Made by a program: the position numbers and the translations under genes
Notes under the pieces: generated by a model
The model's input: the letters and a program-made list of their open reading frames with translations, nothing else
The model's database searches: none
What the model was told of the DNA's origin: nothing
NCBI GenBank assembly: GCA_029962745.1
Contig: CM057167.1
Location: 16,638,303 to 16,702,302, forward strand
DNA from: Echinometra lucunter
Taxonomy: Eukaryota > Echinodermata > Echinoidea > Camarodonta > Echinometridae
Direction: 5' to 3'
Length of the DNA: 64,000 nucleotides
Shown: positions 1 to 12,639 of the stretch, in pieces
Numbering within the stretch: position 1 is the first letter of the stretch
Layout of the letters: each line of letters opens with the position of its first letter

Positions 1-650
1 CGTTGTCGGTCTTGTGTGACTGAGGCCTTTAATAAGAAAATATTGTTGACCTTATTAATAAAAGATGGTGCTGAATAGATGTCAATCAAAGGAAAAAATA
101 TCAGAAAATATCACTGACAGCGATGATGGCTATGATGAAAATAGAATGATATTGGTGGATGATGTAAATGAGAAATATAGTTGGGGATAATGGAATGGTA
201 GAAACGGATGGAGATCAATCAAAGAAGGACCTTTTGAGACGGGGAGTTCACTGAACCTTTGTATACTGTATGATTGACTACAATATATAATGACTATACC
301 CAAGCATACTCACACCTCCACACACTTTTTATTGAAAATCTCTTTATTGCTATCGTTATTGGTCTTGTGTGACTGAGGCTTCATAAGAAAATGATATTGA
401 CCTACTACTTCATAACAAGATGGTGCTGAATAGCTGTCAATCAATCAAAGGAAAAATTTAAGAATATCAGAAAATATCACTAACTACGATGATGGTTATG
501 AAATAATAGTGGTGGGTGATGTACATGAAAAATATAGCTTATAGAGACAATGAAATAATAGAAACGGATGGAGATCGAAGAAGAAACAATCAAAGAAGGA
601 ACTGTTTAGACGGGGAGTTCACTGAACCTTTGTATACTGTATAATTAATT
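1..650. repeat. Two-copy tandem repeat, about 353-371 bp offset
   Basis: The phrase ggtcttgtgtgactgaggc occurs at 8 and 361, and gacggggagttcactgaacc at 238 and 609, with diverged sequence between. The first copy begins at or before the window edge. No coding frame is visible. Confidence 0.9.
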
Positions 651-1890
651 TATTTACAAGGTTAACAGGAAAAACAAAAACAAAAACAACAATGTGAACG
701 TCGCCACAAGACAGTGGCCTTGGGTTTAGGATGTGGTGTCCATAGTCATAATGCGATCTGTTATTGCATGTCCTTTTGCTGTCTTTCTCTTCTCAGAAAA
801 TTGTTTGTTTGTATGTTTAGTTACGATGTTAATTTCATTTTTGATCTTGTTGAAAGATAGTCTTATTTCCGTATTGTAGTGCCATAGGAAGTTCATTGTC
901 TTACCGATGCATGAATTATGTTTTTTATTTGACTCTTTTTAGTCCTAAAGAGGATTCTACTTGATGAAATATTGTTTATTTGTTGTTTTGGTCGACTCCT
1001 CTAACCATGCAACTTCATCAAGTTCATGGTCGTGCATGGTCAGAAATCCTGGCTTTATTTTCTTGTGACGAGACTGCAGTAACTTGTACCTTCTTGTGTG
1101 GACTGGACCTCATGGGATGTTATATAACTTCAAGTCCACTATACGATCAGTCTGCGATCCGATTTTGGAAAAATTCGTCATAGCATTTGATATGATCATT
1201 CAAACATATAAAATCTTAATGATCAAAGATCCGAATATCGTATGAATAATAAAATCGAAATTCCGGGCTATTGCGAGCCTCCCTGTAGGAATAAAAGCGA
1301 ACTTAATTCCGAATCGTAGTGACGTCACAGCAATCTTGCGATCGTCTATACGATTTGAAGCCGATTTGGTCTTTGCTCCGACCACAATGCTTGCAGTTAG
1401 CCACAGATTCGATTTCACAGTATTCCCATTATTATTCCGAACTTCAAATAAGATAATTGTACTTGTTTAAACTTTCATATTTAGTACGAAATGCCATTTG
1501 TTCGGAAATAGGGTCGTAGTTGGATGGTGAGCATAACCTATACCCAATACTGTCATCTCCAGAGGCGGACTGGGACTGAAAATCGTTTGGGGATTCGATG
1601 TGACAGACCTTCTGTATAGTCTAGCCTACATGCATAAAAACACCCCTTACACCACAAATTGACCGGTCCCCACTCCAAAATATCGTTCGGCCCGTCGGGG
1701 AAAAAAAAACCTCCTTTCTCCCTATGCATATAGCCAGTCCGCTGTTGACCATGTTGAGTGCCACTCAAACCACTAGTGAATACAATTCCAAACTCTTGAA
1801 GCCTAGTGTCTGGTATTATTATAGGGATTGGATTTAAGCTGAGAAACTTTTCAAACCTTTAAGTTGATTATGAATAATTGCTAATTTTGC
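650..1890. other. Intergenic stretch, nothing recognised
   Basis: AT-rich unique-looking sequence. Short open frames on both strands lack domain content, and no repeats or RNA genes were recognised. Confidence 0.5.
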
Positions 1891-1977
1891 AGTACATTCG
1901 TTGAATGGACTAATGAAATAGAAGACCACTTGCTGGAAAGCATATCGACTGATTCAGAAGAAAGAACAAAACTCATT

Positions 1978-2202
1978 AAAGGGGGTACCCAATGCTGAAA
2001 CAATGTTAGTTCATTTAAAAGAGCCTGATTTTATCAGCAGAAATCGTCTGCCTAGAGTTTTTTTTTTAAAGTCGTGTTGCCAAGGAAACCCCCAACCAAA
2101 TATGGTAAGATTTCAGGATATTTTTGACCCCAATTCTATTCTCGATCATATATCAAACCCCCCCCCCCCCAAAAAAAAAACACCATTGTGTAATCACTTT
2201 AA
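1978..2202. repeat. Dispersed repeat starting TTAAAGGGGGTACCC
   Basis: A second copy lies at 29607-30091. Shared segments are the start, the phrase catttaaaagagc, and ctattctcgatcatat near the end. This copy lacks a central block of about 285 bp present in the other copy. Homopolymer C and A runs at 2158-2180 interrupt the end. Confidence 0.85.
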
Positions 2203-2699
2203 GCCTTTGGGTATATATCTTCATAATCAAAACCCAGGATTATTTTCAACTCCATCCATTACTGTGATTAAGCAAGCTCATCACGAGATTGATTATTACT
2301 TTTTGCAAGTCAGTATTAGCTCTTCATTGTTTTTGGTCGGTGAATTCACATTGTCTATTTTCACTTTATGCTTCCTCTATCGGCTAGAAACTTGGAGATA
2401 GGCGTAACACGATCTCGTTGAGTGCTGAGCCGTCATAATGCAAAATTCTATTGTTCTTCGCAAGAGTATCAACTTCCTCCTTGCCTGGTGTATCATAAAT
2501 CATGTAGTTTGTGTTAAAATAGCATTGTTATGATTATGATTACCGCGTCTAACGATGTACATGACCTTGTTGTCTTAACGATTTTTATCATATATTTGGA
2601 TATCTTCCAGCTATGAGCGTGTTTGAATGTCATGCTTGTTTATGTTTGACGGCTTACAGATTTGTGATTCTATTGATTCTTCTGTTTGTAATTCACATT

Positions 2700-2965
2700 C
2701 GATGTACGACGATAATCCGATTGTGGCCACATATTTTGAATGGGAGAAATGTTAAGTTCTTCAGGTTTTTTTAAAAATAGATTTTTGTTTTGTATTGTTT
2801 TGTGTTTGCTTTTTGTTGTTGTATTTACGGTCAGTGTACGACGATAATCCGATTGTAGCCACACATTTTGAATGGGAGAAATGTTATGTTCGTCAGGTTT
2901 TTAGATTTTTGTTATGTTTTGTTTTGTTTTGTGTTTGCTTTTGCTGTTGTTGTATTTTCGGTCTG
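2700..2965. repeat. Two-copy tandem repeat, 133 bp
   Basis: tgtacgacgataatccgatt occurs at about 2703 and again about 133 bp later, followed in both copies by ttttgaatgggagaaatgtt and a T/G-rich tract. Open frames in the region come from this repeat. Confidence 0.9.
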
Positions 2966-3344
2966 TACAGAACTGCACGCTAATTGTAACATTTGCATTA
3001 AAAAGCTAGATGGAGCCCTTTTCTGTGCATCTGTGACTACTAGTTTATAACGCAAATTTGTTTTGATCGAAGTAATTAAAGCGACTGGGTAAACTCTTTA
3101 TTGCAGTACAATATAAATATCTTGTATTTCTCGTACAAGATGACAATCCTGTATTGCATGATGTGACATGATAAAGCGCTTCCATTTGAGACTATTATGC
3201 AATTCTTCTTAAGAATTGCTGTAGCCGTCAAAAAAAAAAAAAAGCTGATGATAAAGTGTTACAATAATATTTCTTGGATAAGTTTAGCACAATTTTCACC
3301 TTGACCATGTAGACCGTAGACCGTTTTAATTTAAGAATATTTGT

Positions 3345-3561
3345 AGAGTTTGTTTGCAAAAGGGGTTAGATCCACTTTTGATGGCAATTGCGTTATTGAT
3401 ATCAGAACATTGTCCAACCGTGTACCTGTCTATTGAACAAAAGTATTTACATTTCCTAATTTCAATTTTTCACAGACGCCTGTGCAAAATCTGGCAAACA
3501 ATAATTGCGTGTTTCTCTGAAGTTACTGAAGTGGATCTAACCCCTTTTGCAAATGAACTCT
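3345..3561. mobile_element. 217-bp MITE with 31-bp inverted ends
   Basis: AGAGTT, two variable bases, then TTTGCAAAAGGGGTTAGATC continues for a 25-bp arm that is repeated perfectly inverted at 3529-3553, with inverted AGAGTT beyond. The 71-residue frame across the element is incidental. A target duplication is not obvious. Confidence 0.85.
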
Positions 3562-4357
3562 TCATTTGAAGCAATACTTTTCAACATCATGAGCATTGAA
3601 AGTACTCGGGTGTTCCTTTAAGTGGGAAAGGAAATAACAGTGTTCTTTGGATGAAAATGAAAAAGCCCCCGGGGAAAAAGAATAGCAATATCACGTGATA
3701 TTTATTCGCTGCATGAAATGTGGTCTATTTTGTCCCTTCCCTGAATGAAATTCCAGCCATGTAAGAAGCGTTCGTTCTTTCATCTTTCCTTCTCCGTGTG
3801 TTTTCATTATTCACGATGCAAATACGATTCTGAAAAACTTGCACTTCGCTTTCAAGGGTCTGACTCGGTACATATTTGGCTTCAGGGGAACCAAACGGGG
3901 GCCTAAGCACTGTGCCGTGCAGTATGTTACTATAATAGAAAAATGGTAATACCTCCCCCTCTCTCCCCTTCCGAATTGGCGTGCTGCGGAAACGTAAATG
4001 TTAATGTTCAGAGCTTCTTTCCTGGTTTGGTTTACTGCTAACACAGATAATTTACGTTTTATGGCACAATAATGGATTTATTCCTATAATTACACTGTTT
4101 GCGGAAGTGTGAAGGGTATAGCATCACGAAAACCGGCTGCTATAGAAGATAGCAATGGTGATCTCAGTTTTTTTTAAAGGTAACTTAATGTTTGCATAGT
4201 CTCAAACTATCTATTGTTCTTAATTTCATTTTTGGTTTTTGTTTTTTCTTTACTCCGAAGAACTGTCAATGAATTAGCTATAATTCCCTTTGAGCAAAGT
4301 ACTTGCAAATCTACTTTCTAGAATACAAATGGTTCACGATTTTACTTCACGGTTGGT

Positions 4358-4916
4358 GCCTAGTTTACATTTGCCCTGGGCGTCGTGCGATATCGGTCTA
4401 CGATTTTCCATGCGATTTTCTGGTATCGTGGCCATGGGTGGCTACGGCCTACGATGTTTGTGTTTACATTATCTACGGTCATCGTGCCATTTCTTGTATT
4501 GGCAATGGGGGGGGGGGGGGGGGGGGGGGGGGGGAGCAAGCCGTGGGATGTCCGTACAGAGGCTGCTCGGAGATTATACGGTAATCGTGCAATCTCCGCA
4601 GCCTCCCTACGGAAATCGTACGGTGCCCGTGTAGAGAATGCGCGATGACCGCCCAGCCGCGAGGTTTCAGTGCGATGGCCCTGCGGGAGTTGTGCGATGC
4701 CGTACGATATCTTTACGGGCTACGGGCTTACGATTTTTCAAATTTGTATAACTCCTCGCTACACAAATTCGTAGAGACTGCGGAGTCCGTGCATGAATTC
4801 GTACAGAAATCCTACGGTCGCCGCCTGCCTCTGCACGGAGGCCGCACGGTTAGAGGGTTACGGGCAGGATACGGAATCCGTACGCTTATCGTTAGCCAAA
4901 TAAATGTAAACTAGGC
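4358..4916. mobile_element. CpG-rich 559-bp element with GCCTAGTTTACATTT termini
   Basis: A perfect 15-bp terminal inverted repeat bounds a block much richer in CG dinucleotides than its AT-rich surroundings, with many variants of a tacgg/ccgta-type palindromic module and a G run of about 28-34 bases at 4507-4534. The open frames here have the same composition and are not genes. Confidence 0.8.
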
Positions 4917-5428
4917 ATTGCCTTTTAAAGGGGAATGTCAATGATATTACATTGCTCAGAAGAATGTCAAATTCCAAAGATTTCTTCTTGGCTCGTCCCT
5001 CCCGTTCCTCTGTAGGCTACTAGTAACCATTAAACTTAAAAGTTCAAAGTTCTTCTTCTTTGGACGAATTTTAGATAAGCAAAATTGAAACATATACCGT
5101 TACTTCAACAAGTATACAAAATCATTTTTACCATTCTAAATTTGCTTTATAATTTATTGATATTTATATATCCGAATGTTTATGTTCTTGAAATTTATGT
5201 CTGTTTTTCATGTATGATTTCTTCTTTTATTTGTAAAGATTCGTGCAATTCAGAACTGGTTGCCATACAAGTTTCAACATATAAGAAAGTATATAGTGAT
5301 GTATACATAATTATGTCAATTACATAAATATTGTGATTTGTCGTAAATGTTGTTACCTATCAGTTTATATCTGCCTGTGAAGATTGTATTATGTTTTGAT
5401 TCCTTAATAAAACACACACACACACAAT

Positions 5429-6127
5429 GGGTGATTTCAAGTACGGTGTTGGAGGCTGGTGTTGGTGTTGTGAGCACACCAACACCAGCCTTAACACCGA
5501 ACTTGAAATCAGGCTGGTGTTGGGATTGACCTCGCAAGATTTGACGTATTTCCGGTAGTCAGTGTTGCTTTCTGGTGTTGAATGTCGTCTGCTGAACCGA
5601 GTATCACAGTTCGTGTTGATGATTTACATGTAATTTCCCCCATTCACCAACACCAGCCCCTAGGGATTAGGAAATTCATGATTTCAAGTACGGTGTTGGT
5701 GTTGGTGTTGTAATCATACATGTTATTGCTGCTTGTCCCTCGCGGAGCAGGCGGCACTTTTTGCTACGGCCACTCGTGACATGTTGATGGTTAAACCCAT
5801 TTCGCAGTCAAAACAACTTAGAATAATCAAAACCATATATTTTCCTTGGAAGAGTGATAATTTTCCTCTTGGATTCTTCAAATGATTATGCAATTCGAAT
5901 CCAATAAGATGTAGATTTATTAGAAATTCTGAGGGGAAATGATTTTATCGTCGAGATTTTTCGCTATAGCGTATGACGTCACTCGGTGTTGAGCTATCGA
6001 TAAGGTGATATCGGATCAGAGCGGTATCGTCCCTCTAAACTGACCGTCGGTGTTGGAGCTCGGTTCAGCAGCCTTTCCACGCTCTCAACACCAACACCAA
6101 CACCGCACACCGAACTTGAAATCACCC
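5429..6127. mobile_element. 699-bp foldback element with GGGTGATTTCAAGT ends
   Basis: The left end GGGTGATTTCAAGTACGGTG is inverted at the right end. The sequence aat flanks both sides directly, a possible 3-bp target duplication. The subterminal parts are packed with accaacaccagcc modules in both orientations. No transposase frame is visible. Confidence 0.85.
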
Positions 6128-6869
6128 AATAAATGTTTCAATAAATATACCATTCAATAAACTATGAGAGTTAGTGTTTTACAAGTTATGAAAAAAAAAA
6201 AGATTTTGAGAGTCTTCAATCGATATTTGAAACCTTGAAGATGTTATTTGAATATTACCCAACATGCAGCTTAGATGGTAAACATTCAAGATTCGTGAAA
6301 TTAATTGTGTTTGTATGAATTATATAAGGTTGAATTTAAATCTACTTTAGACTCCATGAAAAATCTGGTCATTCAGGAAATGATTGCAGACTCATTTTTA
6401 AATTTTCCTTCGACGTAATGTTTATACTCTTAACAATATAGAATCAATACATGCAAAACATTTAAGGTAGAATGGCGGTGGATTGGATTAACTATACAGC
6501 TGAGTAGTTTGATGAAAGTCATGTTCAGTGAGCAGAAAATGATGAGGATGTCAGCGCATTTGTAAATAACAGTAACATTGTTTCGAGTTTGTTCTCTGAG
6601 TCATATCATATTTCAACAACAGTAAACAAACAACAAACAATTACAAATAGGGATAATTATAAACACCAACTAGTTAACGACCATTTCGTGCAGAGAATGT
6701 TGGATGAATGTATTGTATAAAATGTATTTTCGCATAAAAAGTCTTGCACCGAAATTGAGTGTGTTGAAATTGGAGCTGATATAATTATACGTGTTCTGCT
6801 TCTTCATGTTCTTACATATTTAATGAAATATGTTTTCAAGAAGCATCTGAAAACTGTTCTTTTTTTATG

Positions 6870-6965
6870 CCAATCTGTACTGTAACTGAACTTTGTAAAG
6901 CGCTGTGGAACCAGTCATGACTGTGTAAGAGCGCTATATAAATGAACTACTTGCATTGTTTTTGT
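6870..6965 (+). repeat. Retroelement 3' tail fragment
   Basis: Contains gtaaagcgctgtggaacc followed by agcgctatataaatgaact, the stereotyped end of many non-LTR elements and their SINEs. Upstream sequence shows no recognisable reverse transcriptase. Confidence 0.6.
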
Positions 6966-7216
6966 ATTGTATACATTTACAAGCTGCGTGCTGGATGATA
7001 TTGCGTTGATTTTCATGTGCAATAACTTCCGCAAGACTCATGCAAATTCATAGAGACTGTAATAAAGGGTGCTATATATATGTCGCTTAGGATGAAATTG
7101 ATTGAAGTGTTGTCTTGTCTTGTAAGTAGGCCTGCTTGTAAAATTTCATTAATCGCGTAGTCTCAAACAAAAGAACATTGTTTTTATCACTTCCTGGATA
7201 CAATAATATGCAAAGG

Positions 7217-7259
7217 TGTAATACATTGTGAAATGTATTACACTTCACAATGTATTACA
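7217..7259. repeat. Short hairpin, 16-bp perfect arms
   Basis: TGTAATACATTGTGAA and its exact reverse complement are separated by 11 bases that themselves contain another gtattac. Isolated; no function inferred. Confidence 0.8.
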
Positions 7260-7514
7260 GTGTTCGAATTGCTTCAAAAATCACTTAGACTGACATGCAT
7301 CCGTAATGAGGCTCGCAGACGACATAATTCTCATTACAATTTAGCACCTGATGGAAAACAGATTGGGCAGGTGACCTTATTCTGAGGTCATTTGTGGGTT
7401 GGCGAGGTGGTTAAATCAGAAGAAAGGCATTCATTATGTACTGATTTTGGAGGACATCTGATTTTGCACTTGAGTTGTGAGACCGTCATTGGCATTGAAT
7501 CCTTGGTTTAAAGG

Positions 7515-7565
7515 CAAGATGTTACGAATGATAATAATGATAATAATAATAATAGCAATAATAAT

Positions 7566-7609
<44 letters not shown>

Positions 7610-7990
7610 TAACAATACTACTACTACTACTACTACTAATGATAATAATAATAAATATAATCATAATAATAATGATAACGATAATGATAATGATAATGAC
7701 AATGATTAATGACAATAATAATAACAATAGTAATGATAATAATAATGATGATAATATTAATAATAATAACGAAGATAATAATGATTATAATAATATGAAA
7801 ATAATGATAGTAATGATAATGATGACAGTAATAACAATGATAATAATAATAATGATAATAAGAGGAAGAAGAAGAAGAAGAACAATAATAATAATAATGA
7901 TAATAACTCTCATTTATAAAGCGCCTTTTCAAATTTAGATGCAAAGCGCATCAAACAGAGGCAAAGAAGTAAAATAGTATGATACAAACT
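7515..7990 (-). repeat. Imperfect TAA/ATT microsatellite at a retroelement tail
   Basis: About 400 bp of TAA/TGA-type trinucleotides abut ctcatttataaagcgccttt, which in reverse is the aaaggcgctttataaatgag tail of a non-LTR element. The array therefore appears to be an expanded tail on the minus strand. Long Ile- or Tyr-rich frames here are artefacts. Confidence 0.8.
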
Positions 7991-8195
7991 TACACAGTAA
8001 ACAACCGAAAGAAAATTAGAAAAGATGTGTTTTCAGACACCTCTTCAATGCTGTGAGAGTTTCAGTTCTTTAATTCTGGATATCGGAATTATATTTTACA
8101 TGTATTATGTTTTTTAAATATATGCCAACTCAGCCTCATACGGGCCAAAGACATTGATCGAGGTTTGCGGGAGTTTGTGTGGTTGTACTTGGGGA

Positions 8196-8286
8196 TGGGG
8201 GGGGGGGGGGGGGGGGGGATGGGGGATTTAGCGAGGATCTAGCCTGGAGTGGGGGGGGGGGGGGGGGGGGGGGGGGGGAGGGGGGT
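8196..8286 (+). repeat. Two long poly-G tracts
   Basis: G runs of about 21 and about 28 bases separated by roughly 30 bp, with further G-rich sequence after. They could form G-quadruplexes on the plus strand. Confidence 0.9.
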
Positions 8287-8407
8287 GCTGGTGTGCTGGT
8301 GTCATGGGGCGTAGCGTGTTATGAGGAGGCCATCCGCTGGATGAACTGCGAGAGAATATGAGAAGGTGTACATGTAGAGGTCCCTCTTCGCCTCTCCCTC
8401 CCGTCTC

Positions 8408-8713
8408 TATGGTGGCCCTGAAGTACGCTCGAAGACAAGTCACGTGCGACGTGAATTTCGCATCCCAGGTCCTGAACTTCGCATCCGAGGTCATGAAATT
8501 CATGACCCGTGGCGCAAACTTTGCATCCCAAGTCGTGAAATTCACGACCCGCGGTGCGAAATTCAGGACTGGGATGCAAAGTTTGCGCCACGGGTCATGA
8601 ATTTCGCATCGCGGGTCGTGAATTTCACGACTTGGGATGCAAAGTTCAGGACCTGGGATGCGAAATTCACGTCGCACATGACCTGTTGTCGAGCGTACTT
8701 CAGGGCCACCATA
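8408..8713. mobile_element. 306-bp near-complete hairpin MITE, 6-bp target duplication
   Basis: It starts TATGGTGGCCCTGAAGTA and ends with the inverse; arms match for at least 80 bp and the interior continues as inverted gcgaaattc(a/g)tgaccc modules. cgtctc flanks both sides (8402-8407 and 8714-8719). A relative lies at 16749-17033. Overlapping open frames on both strands reflect the palindrome. Confidence 0.93.
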
Positions 8714-8718
8714 CGTCT

Positions 8719-8762
<44 letters not shown>

Positions 8763-8763
8763 G
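8714..8763. repeat. CT microsatellite
   Basis: Dinucleotide CT run with one cctc interruption, immediately beside the hairpin MITE. Confidence 0.9.
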
Positions 8764-11700
8764 TCTCCGTTCTTTTTTCTTCGACATTCGATTGTTGGGG
8801 GCATTTTCCCCCTATACTCCTATATCTACGCCACTGTGGTCGGAAATTGCCCCAAATGTTAGTCTAAGCCATTGAGTTACATACTCCGTAGCCATTGAGT
8901 TTCATAGGCTACTCCGTATGTAACTCTATGGTCTAAGCTATAAGTTTATGTGCTTTGATATCGGTATAAATGTCACGCCTCGAAAGCGATTCCAACCAAC
9001 CAACCAACAACAACACAACAACACGAAGCATGAACAAAATGTAAAAAAGTCATGTTACCGATCTAGTTATCCTGATGAAATTTGTTTGAAGAAATAAGTA
9101 AATGAATGAATGAATGAATGAATAAATAAATATAGATAAATGAATAAAAAATCTAAAGAGAAGAATATAGGAACGTGCACTGTACTCTTGGTACTTTGCT
9201 TGTGACAATATCATGTGTATCATGTGTATCTTATAATAGTATGTGTATTGTTTTATTAACGTTAACACGACCCTTGAAACAATGTGCATTCCTACACGTT
9301 GAGTCCATGCATAAGAAAAAGCTTAATAGTCATGACACGTATGGATGCTCTTCGGTTCATAAATCAAATAAATTTAGAATACCATTGCCGAAATTGACAT
9401 AATTATTAAGCACTGGGGTCTATTTTTCTTATCACAATATGACTTTAAGTCGTTATTTACAAATAAGTGTTACTCGAAGTCATTTTATTGCCCTATAATG
9501 GTACATTAATTTCGTAGAACGCACATACCTACATGTTTATATGAGGCATTTTGGGGAATGTCTAACAGCCAATTTTCAGCAGATGGGGGCGTTCATGGTT
9601 TCATCATAGGCATATGAGCACATTTTCCGGGGGGGGGGGGGGTGTTGTCTCTTGCCCGAATATAAATTTACTCACTACAATACTGGCTTTTCACGAATTT
9701 TCGCAAAGAGAATGTACTACATGTACATTATGAGACAGGGTAATTTTCGTATAGAGTTCTATACAGAATAATGGGGGGGGGGGGGGGGGGGGTCAGGTCT
9801 GTTTATATCTCCTTATACTAGGGGTTTCTGAAGGGGCAATGGAATGTTTTACAGTCGCTTGTGGGTAGAGTATAGCATGTAACGCCTGCATGGTGTTTTG
9901 TGTTTTTTTGGGGGGGGGGAGGGGGTCTGCCTATATATGATATATAATTCAGCTACTGCTGATATAGAAAAATTGACTTGTCTTTTATTTGAACTACCCA
10001 CCAACCACAAATCACCGTGTCAGAAAGGAATGAAAATATTTACAAAGAAGAAAATGTGCGTGTATGAAGCAACCTTCAGTTTTGGCTCAGCACTCGTGTC
10101 CAGGACATTTTTAAGTTTAAGTTTGTCTACCATGCACGCTACTTCAACATGTCATTTTTAGGGTAAACATGGACTTTGCTTTCTTGAGCGCTGTTTACCG
10201 GAAAACTTGATATCGCTAAGATATGATAATGATGGATAGTATTACCCGCCACATGGTTTTTGTAGTGCATTGCATGTTACCATGTTCATATTTTCATTTT
10301 GCCCGTGATTATGTATCACATCTGTGCTCAGTTCGGTGATAAGATATTTTGAAAGAATAAAAAAAAAAACTTCACTCAGTACCTGCAATAATGTATGCAG
10401 TATACATTTTTATCATGATTTTTGTTTTAGGTTCACTTGATGTTCTTCTTATTATCTTAAGAAGAGGATTTTAAAAGTTATCGAACGCAAAATTCATAAA
10501 TAAAACTCCCGGAATAACGAATCGTATACCTCAATCACACCATTCGAAATGGCGGTAGTATACTCAATTTACATATTGGTGCGCCAGTTTTACTCCCACT
10601 AATTTTCAAGTAAGAATGGCACCATATTATCAGTATTCTGATCATGTCTTAGGAACGGTTTGGTTTTCACCATATACATTGTGACCATTAATACTACACT
10701 TTCGGTCTCCTGAGAGACTACTTCCGGTTCCTTTCCGCTCATGGTTATGAAGATAGTGGATAATGTCACAGCGAACTCGCGGAAACGAGAGATTATAACA
10801 CCGTGGGGAATGAATATGCGATTTTTTTCTTATTCTGCATGTCTTCATTTTTATTTTCATGAGTAAGTTCACGGAGATTGTATCAAGGGGTAGATCGTTA
10901 GACGGAGGCTGAGGAGACGTGTGCCCCTCCCCCCTCTCCCTTGTTAGGAGGCTACTGACCATTGTTTACAAGGCTTAGTTGTTCGTGCCCCTCCTTTGTC
11001 AAAAATCACAATCTACCAATAGCTTATGTAAGGGGTGACCCCCTAAAATCTTCACACATGTCAGCATAAAATGGAATAGGGTGATAATTATGCGGATAGA
11101 AGATCTTGGGTAATCTGAAGTTGTGAAAAAGCTGAAAAGTCCTGATATATATTATTTTAGGACTTTGCCTACAACGACAAACGATCAGAATGTTTCATCT
11201 GGATGAAGGCTTGCCCATGATTCCTCCCTCTCTCTCTCTCTCTCTCTCTCTCGCTCTCTCTCTCCTCGCTCCTTTATCCTCTCTTCTCTCTTCCGCTTCC
11301 CCTCTCTCTCCCTTGTCTCTTTACTGTGGCATATAGACCGTGTTAGGCCATGCATGGGGGGGGGGGGGTGGGCATGAAGCTGTCGCTTTTGAAATCGACT
11401 AGTATACCAAAACATATTGGAAGATAGAAAGACCCCCCTCCCCCAAATGAATAAAAATAAATATATAAATAATAAACAAATAAATGAATAAATAAAATAA
11501 AAGAAATAAAGAAATAAAAAAAAAAATAAAAGAAATGAAAAGAAATGAAAAGAAATAAGATGGATGAAAAGGGAGGAGATGATCTGCTGTTGGTTATATT
11601 CCACGGATCCTGATTGTTCCGTTTCTCCATTTTACCAAGATCAGTGCCCCCCCCCCCCCCCACCCCTGGGAAACCCGTTTTGGATTAGGAAAGAGCTTTC

Positions 11701-12120
11701 ACTCCATGGGTATTTGCATGAATTAATGATGCAGGAATAGGGGTCAGTAAGTCACTAAATTGGCGTGTAAGTCGAGAATTAATTGGAACGGTGTGATGTT
11801 GCCATTCAAAACAAGAATTTCCTGCCCCGAGTGTTGTCATTGGTTACCTTGCATTACATGTATAACCCCAACTTTGAATACAGCGGTACATTGCCGAGGA
11901 AACTTGAAATGAACTGGATAACGTTTTTTTTTTTTTTTTTTCCTTTAAGTGTTGGTATAAGCTTAGTTACAATGACATCCACTGTAAAAGAAAGAAAAAG
12001 GACTATAGTGAAGTATGATGAATTTGGAACTTAAAGTGTTAGTAAGTTACAATTTCTTCCAACTTATCGACAGTATTATTTTCTTCCGTTTTCTTTGGTT
12101 GTCTTTTGGAAGCTATGAAA
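8764..12120. other. Intergenic, homopolymer-rich, no gene recognised
   Basis: Contains G runs near 9630, 9774-9792 and 9910, a CT/TC tract at 11225-11320, an A/T-rich aaataaat stretch at 11440-11565 and C runs at 11646. No exon, RNA gene or complete element was recognised. The frame at 11783-12034 has no convincing homology. Confidence 0.5.
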
Positions 12121-12124
12121 GGGG

Positions 12125-12630
12125 ATATTTAGATTTAGATTAGATTTATTTATTTCCACAATCTGATAAAAATACAGGTACAATAGCATAAAAACATTCA
12201 AAAATACATTCAAACACGAATACTAAAGGGTACATTATAAATACAGCAGATAACAGAAAGTGGTGGGATTAACAATAGGCCTCAAGACCTTTCAAAGGTC
12301 AATCCCTATAACACAAAAGAGCTACAAAAACGAAAACCAAAGGGGAGGGGGGGGGGGGGAGAGGAACGGATAAGCAAATTAATAGGAGTTCAAAAGAAAA
12401 TTTCTGAATGTTCGTTTAAAAGTCAAAAGACTTTGGCATATGATATGCTTATGCCCATCGATATACATGGAATATAACATTTTGAAGAACCTATTCGAAA
12501 ATAATTATGTATGATATATCATACATAGTGATGAAACGTTACTGGCTTCACAATAATCAACACATGCCCCGACCATGGCAATCACTGACCGTATATAGCG
12601 CAGAGGTAAAAATAGAGAGAAAAAAAAAAG
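12125..12630 (-). repeat. Probable non-LTR retroelement 3' end (minus strand)
   Basis: Begins tagatttagattagatttatttatttcc, which reversed is a ggaaataaataaatctaatc-type tail common at LINE 3' ends. The body shows no intact reverse transcriptase frame. Low-moderate confidence because only the tail is distinctive. Confidence 0.45.
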
Positions 12631-12639
12631 AAAACCCGA

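Noticed and set aside
7477..7938. 153-residue Ile/Asn-rich frame and the opposing Tyr/His-rich frame
   Set aside because: Both translate a TAA/TGA microsatellite; no domain and no codon structure.
8228..8875. Overlapping frames on both strands (RREF, HEFHDLG-type repeats)
   Set aside because: They read the arms of the hairpin MITE in alternate frames; the repeated peptides mirror its modules.
11783..12034. Candidate integrin first exon (frame with YNPNFEYSG)
   Set aside because: It loosely resembles a mature integrin N-terminus, but there is no signal peptide, no FG motif and no donor in the phase needed for exon 1.
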